From NCBI RefSeq assembly GCF_013364235.1, contig NZ_CP054919.1, positions 515,570-579,569 of the forward strand: 64,000 bases of DNA, given 5' to 3'. Below, in pieces: positions 32,470 to 40,940 of this stretch. The stretch comes from Kitasatospora sp. NA04385 (GTDB lineage: Bacteria > Actinomycetota > Actinomycetes > Streptomycetales > Streptomycetaceae). The notes beneath the pieces are model-generated. The model saw nothing but the letters and a program-made list of their open reading frames with translations. It was not told the DNA's origin and did no database searches. The position numbers and the translations under genes are program-made. How positions within the stretch are numbered: the stretch's first letter is position 1; the number at the start of each line of letters is the position of its first letter.

Positions 32470-32792
32470 TCATCCTCGGGGACAAGGGCGACGCGATGGC
32501 GGCGCTGGCGGAAATCGTCAAGGAACGGGGCATCACGAACGCGGCGGTGGTCTCGTGCGTCGGCGCGGCACGGTCGTTCACGGTCTCCACCATGAAGGCC
32601 GACAACCCCCGGGAAGCGGTGCACACCTCCGGCCGTCTCGCGGAGGTGGCCGGAAACGGTGAGATCCGCGACGGCGTTCCCAACATTCATGTGACGTGCG
32701 GCCTGGAAGGCGGTCAGGCTGTGGCGGGACACCTGGAGACGGCGGAGGTCGGCGGCCCGTACAGCCTGCACGTGTACCTTCAGCAACTCTGA
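32460..32792 (+). CDS. PPC-domain (DUF296) protein
   Basis: 110-residue protein of the plant-and-prokaryote conserved domain: DAMAALAEIVKERGITNAAV, VSCVGAARSFTVSTM, then IHVTCGLEGGQAVAGHL. PPC domains form trimers that bind small ligands or partners. GTG at 32460 overlaps the XRE gene. Standing as the partner of a regulator, it may be a ligand sensor; this is inference. Confidence 0.75.
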   Translation: MELIILGDKGDAMAALAEIVKERGITNAAVVSCVGAARSFTVSTMKADNPREAVHTSGRLAEVAGNGEIRDGVPNIHVTCGLEGGQAVAGHLETAEVGGPYSLHVYLQQL

Positions 32793-32820
32793 AGCCTCCC
32801 GGGGAGCTTCAGGAGGCTTC
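32791..32820. terminator. Hairpin at the right cassette boundary
   Basis: Arms GAAGCCTCC (32791-32799) and GGAGGCTTC (32812-32820), 12-base loop. It overlaps the stop codons of the PPC gene and of the convergent ssgA-like gene, and ends exactly where the 104-bp repeat begins. Confidence 0.75.
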
Positions 32821-33216
32821 CAGCACCTGGGCGACCAGCCCGTCCACGTCCAGGTGCTCGTGCTCGCGGCCGACCGGGACGAGGGCGTAGCACTCCAGCA
32901 GGAAGCCGGTGACGATCTCGGCCGGGATGCTGACCACTGCCGCCCCGGTGCCGCCGTGCAGGGTGACCAGTACGTCGCCGGCGGTGCCGGGGCGGATGGT
33001 GACGTCGCCGTGTCCGGCGGGGGCGAGGCGGCCCTCGTTGAGCAGGTCGCGGCCGAAGACCCACTCCACGGCCTCGATCCGGCCGACCGGCGGGAACAGC
33101 AGCCGCACGGCGTACGGCAGTGAGGAGTCGAAGTGCAGCCCGGCCTCCACCGCCAGATCGGGGTGCGGGCTGAGCGGCAGCGTGACGGTGGTGGACCAGC
33201 AGGTGGCGACGGCCAT
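32809..33216 (-). CDS. SsgA-like sporulation/cell division protein (SALP)
   Basis: 135-residue protein of the family that controls septum placement and sporulation, found only in morphologically complex actinobacteria. Features: YAVRLLFPP, VEWVFGRDLLNEG, GDVTIRPG, and the end REHEHLDVDGLVAQVLE. ATG at 33216. The last 34 codons are part of the 104-bp repeat, so the C terminus (QVLEAS) may have been supplied by the inserted cassette. Confidence 0.88.
   Translation of the reverse strand: MAVATCWSTTVTLPLSPHPDLAVEAGLHFDSSLPYAVRLLFPPVGRIEAVEWVFGRDLLNEGRLAPAGHGDVTIRPGTAGDVLVTLHGGTGAAVVSIPAEIVTGFLLECYALVPVGREHEHLDVDGLVAQVLEAS
32820..32923. repeat. 104-bp perfect direct repeat, right copy
   Basis: Forms the 3' part of the intact ssgA-like gene. 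No mismatch to the left copy, which points to a recent event or to ongoing gene conversion. Confidence 0.95.
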
Positions 33217-33415
33217 GCGGGGAGGCTTCCTTCCGGGCGGCGGCGGGCGGTGCCGAAAGCTGACGGCAGGACCCCGATTACCCGCCCGGCCCGCAGATCC
33301 GCACATCGACGCAGAACCTTCACCGATGCCCTGCGCCCACCACACGAACGGCCGAACCGGTTGACGGTGGCATGTGCTGGAGTGGGGCCCTCGATCATGA
33401 CGGAGGAGGACCGGA

Positions 33416-34975
33416 GTGGGCACGAACCGGGTGCGGTGGCGGGAGTTCCTGGAGCTGTGGAGCACCGAGTGGATCACGGCCCGGCAGGCCGACCCCTCGG
33501 AGCCCCCGCTCGACCCGGAGGTGCTCCGGGACGGCTGGCTCGGCTTCTCCCCCGCCAGCGAGACCGAGGTCGCCGCCGCCGAGGCCCGCCTCGGCCGCCC
33601 GCTGCCGCCCTCGCTGCGCGAGTTCCTGCTGGTCACGGACGGCTGGCGGGACGCCGGGCCGTTCATCCAGCGCGTGGCCGGCGCCGCCGAGCTGGACTGG
33701 CTGCGGGACACCCCGGAGCGCCACTGGATCGACATCTGGGCGGAGCTGGCCGGTCTGACCGGCGACGACCGGGCCGAGGACGACGAGGACGGGGACGGGG
33801 ACGGCGACGAGGACGGGGAAGGGGAAGGGGAGTACGACGAGGTGGCGGCCGCCGAGGCCCGCATCCTGGCCCGTTCGCTGCGGCTGTCCCTGGCCGGCGA
33901 CTGCGCGGTGCTGCTGCTCGACCCGGAGGACGTGGACGCGGACGGCGAGTGGGCGGGCTACTGGCTGGCCTCCTGGTCGGGCGAGGGCCCGCAGCGCCAC
34001 GCGTCCTTCGCCGAGCTGATCCGCGACCAGTGGCGCACCGTGCACGCGCTCGACCGGCCCGCCGGGCCGACCCGGGACCACTGGGACGCCGAGGTGGAGC
34101 GCGGCCGCCGGGCGGCGCTCGCGGGCGAACTCGACCTCGCGCTGGACCTGCTCGGGCAGGCCGAGACGTTCGGTCGGCCGCGGGCCCGACTGCTGCTGCT
34201 GCAGTTGCGGCTGCTGCTGGACGGCTGGCGGACCGGGAAGAACCGCGTCCCGTGGAACCACCGGGACGCGGAGCCGCTCCTGGCCGAACCCCTGCTGACC
34301 GAGGGCTTCCTGCCGCTGCTGGTCCGGCTGGTCCGGGAGGCGGACGGGCACGAGCCGTACACCCTGGACAGGATCCGCGCGAACGGCCCGCAGGCCCTGC
34401 GCACGGCGCTCGCCGAGTACGAGGCGATGACCGGGCCCGGTTTCCGGTTCCGCTACGGGCCGCCGGAGTTCGACGCGGCCGTGCACGCGGTGGTCGACGG
34501 GCTCGTCGCCCACCTGAGGGCCCAGCGGGCGGCCGTCGAGCAGCAGGAGGCCGCGGAGCGGGCGGCCCGGCCGAGCGGGGAGCTGCGTCTCGTGCTGACG
34601 ACCACGGATGTGGTCCGGCCGTCCGACCCCGCCCGCCCCGGCGGCCAGCAGTGGGAGGAGTTCGCGGCGACGCCCGTCGGGCGGACCCCTGCCGGAGTGC
34701 TGGCGGCCCGGCTGGCCGGGGCGCCGCACTCCGAGGTGCCGACCGGCTACGAACCCGTGCCGCCGCACTCCGCCGCCCGCCCCGGACGGCCCTGGACGGA
34801 GATCGCCCCGGAGGTCGCCGAACGGGCCTGGTCCGAGCTGCTGGCGGCGCTGCCGCTGTGGCGCCCGGCGAGCCCGGACCACCTGGCCCCGGTGTCGCTG
34901 CTGGCCGATCCGCTGCTCGACGGGCTGATCACCCCGGAGCGGGCCCGCGCGCTGCTGTCCCTGCCGCGCGGCTGA
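33416..34975 (+). CDS. SMI1/KNR4 (SUKH)-domain protein
   Basis: 519-residue cytoplasmic protein. Residues 25-110 show the SUKH pattern: LRDGWLGFSPASETEVAAAE, ARLGRPLPPSLREFLLVTDG and GW. A very acidic stretch (DDRAEDDEDGDGDGDEDGEG) follows, then a helical repeat-like region. SUKH domains are immunity modules against contact-dependent toxins and also regulatory scaffolds. No toxin gene is adjacent, so immunity is only a possibility. GTG start has GGAGGAGG upstream. Confidence 0.8.
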   Translation: MGTNRVRWREFLELWSTEWITARQADPSEPPLDPEVLRDGWLGFSPASETEVAAAEARLGRPLPPSLREFLLVTDGWRDAGPFIQRVAGAAELDWLRDTPERHWIDIWAELAGLTGDDRAEDDEDGDGDGDEDGEGEGEYDEVAAAEARILARSLRLSLAGDCAVLLLDPEDVDADGEWAGYWLASWSGEGPQRHASFAELIRDQWRTVHALDRPAGPTRDHWDAEVERGRRAALAGELDLALDLLGQAETFGRPRARLLLLQLRLLLDGWRTGKNRVPWNHRDAEPLLAEPLLTEGFLPLLVRLVREADGHEPYTLDRIRANGPQALRTALAEYEAMTGPGFRFRYGPPEFDAAVHAVVDGLVAHLRAQRAAVEQQEAAERAARPSGELRLVLTTTDVVRPSDPARPGGQQWEEFAATPVGRTPAGVLAARLAGAPHSEVPTGYEPVPPHSAARPGRPWTEIAPEVAERAWSELLAALPLWRPASPDHLAPVSLLADPLLDGLITPERARALLSLPRG

Positions 34976-35007
34976 CCGGCGCCACCCCACCGACCCCGGA
35001 CGCCGCG

Positions 35008-35058
35008 CCGCGGTCCCCGGCCCGCCGCGGTCCCCGGCCCGCCGCGGTCCCCGGCCCG
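35008..35058. repeat. 17-bp tandem repeat, three units
   Basis: Three perfect copies of CCGCGGTCCCCGGCCCG after the SMI1-like gene. Downstream of it, TTCGCTGCTG occurs twice about 20 bases apart within 35095-35130, in the probable promoter of the dehydrogenase gene. Confidence 0.8.
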
Positions 35059-35183
35059 CCGGGGGCCTCGCGCGTGCCGCGGGTCCGAACGGGGGACTTC
35101 GCTGCTGAAAGCGCGTAAGTTCGCTGCTGGGCGGCGTCCAGTGCCGGGCGTCGCCGTTGACCGAGTGAGGACGGGTACCGAAG

Positions 35184-36269
35184 ATGGCTCAGGTTGTCCG
35201 GGGTGTGATCGCGCGTGCGAAGGGGGCGCCGGTGGAGGTGGTGCCCGTCGTGGTGCCGGATCCGGGGCCGGGTGAGGCGGTGGTGCGGGTGCAGGCGTGC
35301 GGGGTGTGCCACACGGACCTGCACTACCGGGAGGGCGGGATCAACGACGAGTTCCCGTTCCTGCTGGGGCACGAGGCGGCGGGCGTGGTGGAGTCGGTCG
35401 GCGAGGGCGTCGAAGACCTCTCGCCCGGCGACTACGTGATCCTCAACTGGCGTGCGGTGTGCGGGCGTTGTCGGGCCTGCAAGCGCGGTCGGCCGTGGTA
35501 CTGCTTCGCCACCCACAACGCGAAGCAGAAGATGACGCTGGAGGACGGCACCGAGCTGTCCCCGGCGCTGGGCATCGGCGCCTTCGCGGAGAAGACGCTG
35601 GTCGCGGCCGGCCAGTGCACCAAGGTCGACCCGGCGGCGTCCCCGGCGGCGGCCGGTCTGCTGGGCTGCGGGGTGATGGCGGGCCTGGGCGCGGCGATCA
35701 ACACCGGCCAGGTGGGCCGGGGCGACAGCGTCGCGGTGATCGGCTGCGGCGGCGTGGGCAACGCGGCGGTGGTGGGCTCCCGGCTGGCCGGGGCGGGCAC
35801 GATCATCGCGGTGGACGTGGACGACCGCAAGCTGGCCACGGCGCAGCGCCTGGGCGCCACCCACACCGTCAACTCCCGCGCGGTGGACGCGGTGGAGACG
35901 ATCCGCAGCCTGACCGGCGGCAACGGCGCCGACGTGGTGATCGAGGCGGTGGGCCGTCCGGAGACCTACCGGCAGGCGTTCTACGCCCGCGACCTGGCGG
36001 GCACGGTGGTGCTGGTGGGCGTGCCGACCCCGGAGATGAAGCTGGAGCTGCCGCTGCTGGACGTGTTCGGGCGCGGCGGCGCGCTGAAGTCGTCCTGGTA
36101 CGGGGACTGCCTGCCGGAGCGGGACTTCCCGATGCTGATCGACCTCTACCTCCAGGGTCGGCTGGACCTGGACGCGTTCGTCAGCGAGACGGTCCCGCTG
36201 GACGGCGTGGAGGAGGCGTTCGCCCGGATGCAGCGCGGCGAGGTGCTGCGCTCGGTGGTGGTGTTCTGA
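35184..36269 (+). CDS. S-(hydroxymethyl)mycothiol dehydrogenase (zinc alcohol dehydrogenase family)
   Basis: 361-residue NAD-dependent enzyme that oxidises the mycothiol adduct of formaldehyde and can reduce S-nitrosomycothiol. Catalytic zinc ligands lie in ACGVCHTD and GHEAAG; the structural zinc site is [15 protein letters not shown]. The dinucleotide motif is [19 protein letters not shown]. The C-terminal [20 protein letters not shown] is typical of the class III-like MscR group. The stop overlaps the next start (TGATG), forming a two-gene operon. Confidence 0.92.
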   Translation: MAQVVRGVIARAKGAPVEVVPVVVPDPGPGEAVVRVQACGVCHTDLHYREGGINDEFPFLLGHEAAGVVESVGEGVEDLSPGDYVILNWRAVCGRCRACKRGRPWYCFATHNAKQKMTLEDGTELSPALGIGAFAEKTLVAAGQCTKVDPAASPAAAGLLGCGVMAGLGAAINTGQVGRGDSVAVIGCGGVGNAAVVGSRLAGAGTIIAVDVDDRKLATAQRLGATHTVNSRAVDAVETIRSLTGGNGADVVIEAVGRPETYRQAFYARDLAGTVVLVGVPTPEMKLELPLLDVFGRGGALKSSWYGDCLPERDFPMLIDLYLQGRLDLDAFVSETVPLDGVEEAFARMQRGEVLRSVVVF

Positions 36270-36901
36270 TGGCGGCGCGGATCGAACAGCTGGTCACCTC
36301 GGGCGAGTTCAGCCTGGACGGCGGCACCTGGCAGGTCGACAACAACGTGTGGATCGTGGGTGACGACGCCGAGGCGGTCGTGATCGACGCGGCGCACGAC
36401 GCGGCGGCGATCCACGCGGCGCTGGGCGGGCGGCGGCTGCTCGCGGTGGTCTCCACCCACGCGCACAACGACCACGTGGACGCGGCGCCCGCGCTGGCGG
36501 CGCTGAACGGCGGCGCGCCGGTGCTGCTGCACCCCTCGGACCAGGTGCTGTGGCGGCAGACCCACCCGGACCGCGAGCCGGACGCCCCGCTGGCGGACGG
36601 TCAGGAGCTGTCGGTCGCGGGCACGGTGCTGACGGTGCTGCACACGCCGGGCCACAGCCCGGGCGCGGTCAGCCTGTACGCCCCGGAGCTGGGCACCGTC
36701 TTCACCGGCGACACCCTGTTCGCGGGCGGCCCGGGCGCCACCGGCCGGTCGTTCTCGGACTTCCCGACCATCGTCGCCTCGATCCGGGAGCGCCTGCTGA
36801 CGCTGCCGCCGGAGACGGTGGTGCGCACCGGGCACGGCGACTCGACCACCGTCGGCGCGGAGGCCCCGCACCTGGAGGAATGGATCGCCCGGGGCCACTG
36901 A
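36269..36901 (+). CDS. MBL-fold metallo-hydrolase coupled to the mycothiol dehydrogenase
   Basis: 210-residue zinc hydrolase of the glyoxalase II type. The metal motif is THAHNDHVDAA (HxHxDH), with later ligands in HTPGHSPG, FTGDTLFAGG and RTGHGDST. It shares one base with the dehydrogenase stop and is probably made in step with it. It may hydrolyse S-formylmycothiol to formate and mycothiol, the second step of formaldehyde removal; this role is commonly proposed from linkage. Confidence 0.88.
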   Translation: MAARIEQLVTSGEFSLDGGTWQVDNNVWIVGDDAEAVVIDAAHDAAAIHAALGGRRLLAVVSTHAHNDHVDAAPALAALNGGAPVLLHPSDQVLWRQTHPDREPDAPLADGQELSVAGTVLTVLHTPGHSPGAVSLYAPELGTVFTGDTLFAGGPGATGRSFSDFPTIVASIRERLLTLPPETVVRTGHGDSTTVGAEAPHLEEWIARGH

Positions 36902-36907
36902 CCCCCG

Positions 36908-37516
36908 TCACTGCCCGGCGTCGAACCGGACGCCGGCCAGCCGTTCCCGGGAGGCCGCGTCGGCCAGCAGCACCGACCGGGCGCCGGGGAAGGCCGCCCG
37001 TCCGGACCGTTCGACGGCGGCCAGCAGCCGGGCGGTCCCCCGCACGTGCAGCCGGAAGGTGCGCGGCGCGGCGGTGCGGGCCCGGGCGTGCTGCCCGGCC
37101 AGGGCCTCGGCGGGGCGGACGGCGAGCAGCACCACGTGCAGTTCGCGTCCGCTGCGCCGGGCCCAGTGGGCGAGGGCCCGGCGCATCCACCAGCGGCTGC
37201 CGCAGTCGTGCACCAGCAGCGGCCCGGGCCGGTGGAACGCGGCGCGGGTGCGCAGCAGGTGCAGGAGCCGCACGGCGGGCCGGTAGACGGGGTACGGCAG
37301 GGCGGCGGGCATCCTCGCCTGGCAGGCGAGCCGGGTGGTGCGGGGGTCGATCAGCGTGGCGGGGGCGTCCCAGCGACGCAGCAGGGTGGACTTGCCGCTG
37401 CCCGGCAGTCCGCCGACGACGACCACCGCGCGCGGCCCGTAGCGGAGGGTCAGCGGGCCGCCGGGCCGGCCGCGCAGGTCGGCGGTCTCGCGCGGGACGA
37501 ACCCGGTGGCCTGCAC
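36908..37516 (-). CDS. P-loop ATPase/kinase, zeta-like
   Basis: 202-residue protein with Walker A VVVVGGLPGSGKSTLLRRWD. LLVHDCGSRWWMRRALAHWA could hold the second acidic site; HVVLLAVRPAEALAGQHAR looks like the lid and sugar or nucleotide region of small kinases. It is of the AAA_33/zeta-toxin type. GTG start has GGGGAG six bases upstream. It is convergent with the MBL gene, with six bases between stops. Substrate not known. Confidence 0.75.
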   Translation of the reverse strand: MQATGFVPRETADLRGRPGGPLTLRYGPRAVVVVGGLPGSGKSTLLRRWDAPATLIDPRTTRLACQARMPAALPYPVYRPAVRLLHLLRTRAAFHRPGPLLVHDCGSRWWMRRALAHWARRSGRELHVVLLAVRPAEALAGQHARARTAAPRTFRLHVRGTARLLAAVERSGRAAFPGARSVLLADAASRERLAGVRFDAGQ

Positions 37517-37556
37517 GTGCTTCTCCCCCGCGTCCGTCCGCTGCCGGTTCGGCAGC

Positions 37557-37763
37557 CTACCGGGGTGCTCCCTCCTCCAGCCGGATCGCCCCTCCCGGGC
37601 AGGCGGCGACGGCGTCGGCGACCTCCCGGACGAGGGCGGCGGGCGGGCGGGCGTCGAGCAGGACGACGGTGCCGTCCTCGTCGCGCTGGTCGAACACCTC
37701 GGGGGCGGCGAGGACGCACTGTCCGGCGCCGCAGCACCGGTCGGGGTCGACGTGGACGATCAC
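37557..37763 (-). CDS. Single-cluster ferredoxin
   Basis: 68-residue [3Fe-4S]-type ferredoxin. It begins VIVHVDPDRCCGAGQCVLAA and ends AVAACPGGAIRLEEG, with three cysteines placed as in actinobacterial P450 partners. AGGAAAGGAA is six bases before the GTG. It lies 26 bases downstream of the P450 gene on the same strand and should carry electrons to it. Confidence 0.9.
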   Translation of the reverse strand: MIVHVDPDRCCGAGQCVLAAPEVFDQRDEDGTVVLLDARPPAALVREVADAVAACPGGAIRLEEGAPR

Positions 37764-37789
37764 GGCGGTTCCTTTCCTGGGGCGGGTGG

Positions 37790-38977
37790 TCACCAGGCGA
37801 CGGGCAGGGTCTCGACGCCGTAGACGGTCATCTCGTGGCGGAAGCGGATCTCCTCGAACGGCACGGCCAGCCGCAGGCCGGGCAGGCGGCGCAGCAGGGT
37901 GTCGAGGGCGATCTCCAGTTCCAGCCGGGCCAGCGGCTGGCCGAGGCACTGGTGGACGCCGAAGCCGAAGGCGAGGTGGCGGCGGGTGTCGCGGGCGAGG
38001 TCGAGCGCGTCGCCGTCGGGGTAGCGCCGCTCGTCGCGGTTGGCGGTGTTGACCTGGCAGATCACGCCTTCGCCGGCCCGGATCAGGACGCCGCCGATCT
38101 CGGCGTCCTCGATCGCGACCCGGGTGACGCCGCTCTGCACGATGCTGAGCCAGCGCAGCAGTTCCTCGACGGCGGCGGGCGTGCCGCCGGGGTCGGCGCG
38201 CAGCCGGGCGAGCTGGTCGGGGTGGCGGAGCAGGGCGAGGACGGAGAGCGCGGTCATGTTGGCGGTGGTCTCGTGGCCGGCGATCAGCAGCAGGCGGCCC
38301 ATGGCGCCGATCTCCTCGGTGGGGAGTTCGCCGCGGGCGGCCAGCCGGCTGAGGATGCCGTCGTCGGGGTGGGTGCGCTTGTGGTCGGTGAGCGCGTCGA
38401 GGTACTCGGTGAGTTCCTGCTGGGCGGCGGCGACCTCCTCGATCGGGCTGTCGCGGCTGAGCAGGGTGCGGCTGCAGCGCTGGAAGAACGCGTGGTCCTC
38501 GTAGGGGACGCCGAGCAGCAGGCAGATCACCAGGGAGGGCAGCGGGAGGGCGAACTCGGCGACCAGGTCGGCTTCGGTGCGGCCGGCGGTCATCCGCTCG
38601 AACAGCTCGTCGGCGACCTGCTGGACGGCGGGGCGCAGGGCGGCGGTCTTCCGGATGGTGAAGTCGCCGGTGAGCATCCGGCGCAGTCGGCCGTGCTCGG
38701 GGTCGTCCATCCGGATGAAGGAGGTCTTGCCGGCGCCGATGTGGCGGGCGGCGGCGCTGAGGAAGGGGAAGCCGGGGCGGGCGGCGTCGGCGCTGAACCG
38801 GGGGTCGGCGAGCAGGTCGCGGGCGTCCTGGTGCCGGGTGACCAGCCAGCAGGGGGTGCCGTCCCAGAGGGCGACCTTGCTGACGGGCGCGTCCTGCGCG
38901 GCCTGCTGGTAGGCGGGCGGCGGGGCGAACGGGCAGGTGCCGCGCGGGGCGGGGTGGGTGGTGGTGGCAGTGGCCAT
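37790..38977 (-). CDS. Cytochrome P450
   Basis: 395-residue haem monooxygenase, soluble bacterial class. The haem loop is FGFGVHQCLGQPLARLEL with Cys344 as ligand, the oxygen-activating I-helix motif is LLLIAGHETTANM, and the ExxR motif is EELLR. ATG at 38977. With its ferredoxin it resembles CYP105-like pairs that hydroxylate secondary metabolites or xenobiotics. The direct repeats in front of it suggest a specific regulator. Substrate cannot be told. Confidence 0.92.
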   Translation of the reverse strand: MATATTTHPAPRGTCPFAPPPAYQQAAQDAPVSKVALWDGTPCWLVTRHQDARDLLADPRFSADAARPGFPFLSAAARHIGAGKTSFIRMDDPEHGRLRRMLTGDFTIRKTAALRPAVQQVADELFERMTAGRTEADLVAEFALPLPSLVICLLLGVPYEDHAFFQRCSRTLLSRDSPIEEVAAAQQELTEYLDALTDHKRTHPDDGILSRLAARGELPTEEIGAMGRLLLIAGHETTANMTALSVLALLRHPDQLARLRADPGGTPAAVEELLRWLSIVQSGVTRVAIEDAEIGGVLIRAGEGVICQVNTANRDERRYPDGDALDLARDTRRHLAFGFGVHQCLGQPLARLELEIALDTLLRRLPGLRLAVPFEEIRFRHEMTVYGVETLPVAW

Positions 38978-39066
38978 GCTGGGTTCCCTTCCCGGGCCCC
39001 GGCCGGCGCGCGGGCCCGGGGTCGGGGTGCGGCGGGACGGGCCCGGCAATTGAGTGCCTCGGGCAA

Positions 39067-39089
39067 CTAACTCACCGTCACGCTAACTC
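39067..39089 (-). promoter_or_regulatory. Repeat operator candidate upstream of the P450 gene
   Basis: CTAACTC occurs at 39067-39073 and again at 39083-39089, sixteen bases apart, in a lower-GC pocket about 90 bases before the P450 start. The rest of 38978-39320 shows no gene or other clear site. Confidence 0.4.
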
Positions 39090-39332
39090 GCGGTCCGTGT
39101 CCAGGAGAAGGACGCCGGGCCGCCGGGCCGCATTCTGTCCGGATCCCGGCCCGCCCCGCGGGCCCCCGCACCGCCCGCCACCAGGCGCGTCCGTGCCGCG
39201 ACCGGCCGCCGCCGCCCGCCCGCACGGTCGAGAACGGGCCACGGCCCGCCCCCGGCCCTCCGCCCCCGCCCCGCACGGGCCCGGGGCCGGGGCGGTTCCG
39301 TCCCCGGTCCGGCGATGTCCTAGACTGGCCGG

Positions 39333-39490
39333 AGCGAAGGGGAGTAGTCCCGAAACACCACCGGTCGACACACTGGACGGCTCGCCCGTCCCGGCCCGTG
39401 GGTCGCGGCAGGCGCTGCCGCGACGGACGAGACCTTCGGCCCCGTGCATGACCCTGCCGCACCCACCGTGCGGGAGGTCTCGTCGTGCCG
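39333..39490 (+). promoter_or_regulatory. Manganese riboswitch (yybP-ykoY family)
   Basis: The leader of the GDT1 gene contains the typical start AGCGAAGGGGAGTAGTCC and, further on, the paired segments GACGAGACCT (39426-39435) and AGGTCTCGTC (39475-39484) enclosing TTCGGCCCCGTGCATGACC. This layout is that of the actinobacterial yybP-ykoY element, which senses Mn(II) and switches on manganese exporters. A -10-like TAGACT lies at 39321-39326, just before the element. Confidence 0.8.
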
Positions 39491-39563
39491 GGCCGAGAGG
39501 TTCGCCCGTCGCCCGCCCGGTGCCGTTCGAGTCCACGGCCCGGCCCCTGCAGAAAGCACTCCG

Positions 39564-40148
39564 ATGTCCTTCGACCCCCTGGCGATGCTCACCGCCTTCG
39601 GGCTGATCTTCCTCGCCGAACTCCCCGACAAGACGATGTTCGCCTCGCTGGCCATGGGCACCCGCATGCGCCCGCTGTACGTGTGGTTCGGCACCTCGGC
39701 GGCGTTCATCGTGCACGTCGCCATCGCGGTCGGCGCGGGCAGCCTGCTGAGCCTGCTGCCCGGCACGGCCGTCAAGCTGGTCTCCGCCGCGCTGTTCGGC
39801 TTCGGCGCGTTCGTGCTGCTGCGCTCGGGCGGCGACGAGGACGACGAGGAGGGCGGCGCCAGGACCGTCACCGGCTTCTGGCCGGTGTGGGGCACCGCGT
39901 TCATGACGGTGTTCATCGGCGAGTGGGGCGACCTGACCCAGATCACCACCGCCAACCTCGCCGCCACCAACGGCTGGCTGCCCACCGCGATCGGCTCCGC
40001 CGCCGCCCTGATGTCGGTCTCCGCGCTGGCCCTGCTGGTCGGCCGCTTCATCGCCAAGCGCGTCCCGCTGCGCACCGTGCAGCGCGTCGGCGGCCTGTGC
40101 ATGGCCGTGCTGGCCGCCTGGACGCTGGTCGAGGCGTTCACCGGCTGA
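39564..40148 (+). CDS. GDT1/TMEM165 (UPF0016) family cation exporter, probably Mn(II)
   Basis: 194-residue membrane protein with six helices in two inverted halves. Each half carries the signature E-x-G-D-[KR]-[ST] or a variant: AELPDKTMFA in the first and GEWGDLTQITTA in the second. A central acidic loop (GGDEDDEEGG) separates them. Together with the upstream manganese riboswitch this points to manganese export. ATG at 39564. Confidence 0.9.
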   Translation: MSFDPLAMLTAFGLIFLAELPDKTMFASLAMGTRMRPLYVWFGTSAAFIVHVAIAVGAGSLLSLLPGTAVKLVSAALFGFGAFVLLRSGGDEDDEEGGARTVTGFWPVWGTAFMTVFIGEWGDLTQITTANLAATNGWLPTAIGSAAALMSVSALALLVGRFIAKRVPLRTVQRVGGLCMAVLAAWTLVEAFTG

Positions 40149-40232
40149 CTCTCCGGCCGGCCACCGGACGACGCTCCGGCCCGACCCGCCGTCGGCTTCC
40201 GGCCGACGGCGGGTCCCCACAACATTTGCCGT

Positions 40233-40320
40233 TTGACAACAATGGCCCACCGGCAACAATCTTGCGTCTGAGTCAGGCGCGCACAGCAACCTCCCAGGGA
40301 AGGCTCCCCGGGGGGCTTCC
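40233..40320 (+). ncRNA. Candidate small RNA with promoter and hairpin
   Basis: In the 218-base interval between the convergent GDT1 and MarR genes there is TTGACA (40233-40238), 18 bases, CAATCT (40257-40262), then about 35 bases, then a hairpin with arms GGAAG (40298-40302) and CTTCC (40316-40320) around C- and G-runs. CAACAAT occurs twice in the promoter. No open frame follows on this strand. It could be a short RNA or a chance pattern. Confidence 0.35.
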
Positions 40321-40366
40321 TCGCTGCCCGCCGTTGTGATCCGGGCAGGAGGCCACGGTGGGTGTG

Positions 40367-40870
40367 CTAGGCCGACCGCGACGCCGCGGGCGTCTCGGCG
40401 ACGCCGAGGGCGGGCGGACGGACGGTGCCCGCCAGCGCGGCCTGGAAGGACTCCAGGCCGCGCACCAGGGCCTTGCGGTCGGCCGCCGACATCCCGCCCA
40501 GGGCCGCCTCGATCTGCCGCTCGCGCCGGGAGCGCAGCTCGGCGAGGAAGGCCAGGCCCCTTCCGCTGAGCCGCAGTTCCAGCTCGCGCCGGCTGGTGGT
40601 GCTGGGCGCGCGGTCCAGGAACCCGACCGCCTCCAGCCGGTCGCACAACCGGCTCGCCGAGGACGGCGTGGAATCGAGCGCCTCGGTCAGCGTGCGCAGG
40701 TTGATCCCGTCGTGCCGCTCCAGCACGTACATGACGCGCAGTTGTGACGCCGACAGGGGGGCGGTGGCCAGGTCGCGTCCCCCGCCCCAGAGGATCTCCA
40801 GGAGTTCCATCACCGAGGACGCCGTTTGCGCGGCGTCGTCTGGACCCGGGAAGGCGGAGAAGGGGCTCAT
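40367..40870 (-). CDS. MarR-family regulator 1
   Basis: 167-residue winged-helix protein. The DNA-binding part is SQLRVMYVLERHDGINLRTL, TEALDSTPSSASRLCDRLEA and the wing RAPSTTSRRELELRLS. It is divergent from the phosphatase gene at 40941 with 70 bases between starts, so it probably controls that gene and itself. Confidence 0.88.
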   Translation of the reverse strand: MSPFSAFPGPDDAAQTASSVMELLEILWGGGRDLATAPLSASQLRVMYVLERHDGINLRTLTEALDSTPSSASRLCDRLEAVGFLDRAPSTTSRRELELRLSGRGLAFLAELRSRRERQIEAALGGMSAADRKALVRGLESFQAALAGTVRPPALGVAETPAASRSA

Positions 40871-40940
40871 GCCCCCATCTTGGCACCACCGGTCACCCCC
40901 GGGCAGCCGTCGGACGGCCGCTCGCACCCTTCTCTACGAA

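Noticed and set aside
30746..32923. IS element insertion as cause of the 104-bp repeats
   Set aside because: No transposase, no terminal inverted repeat pair shared by the two ends, and a duplication of 104 bp is far longer than that of any IS family.
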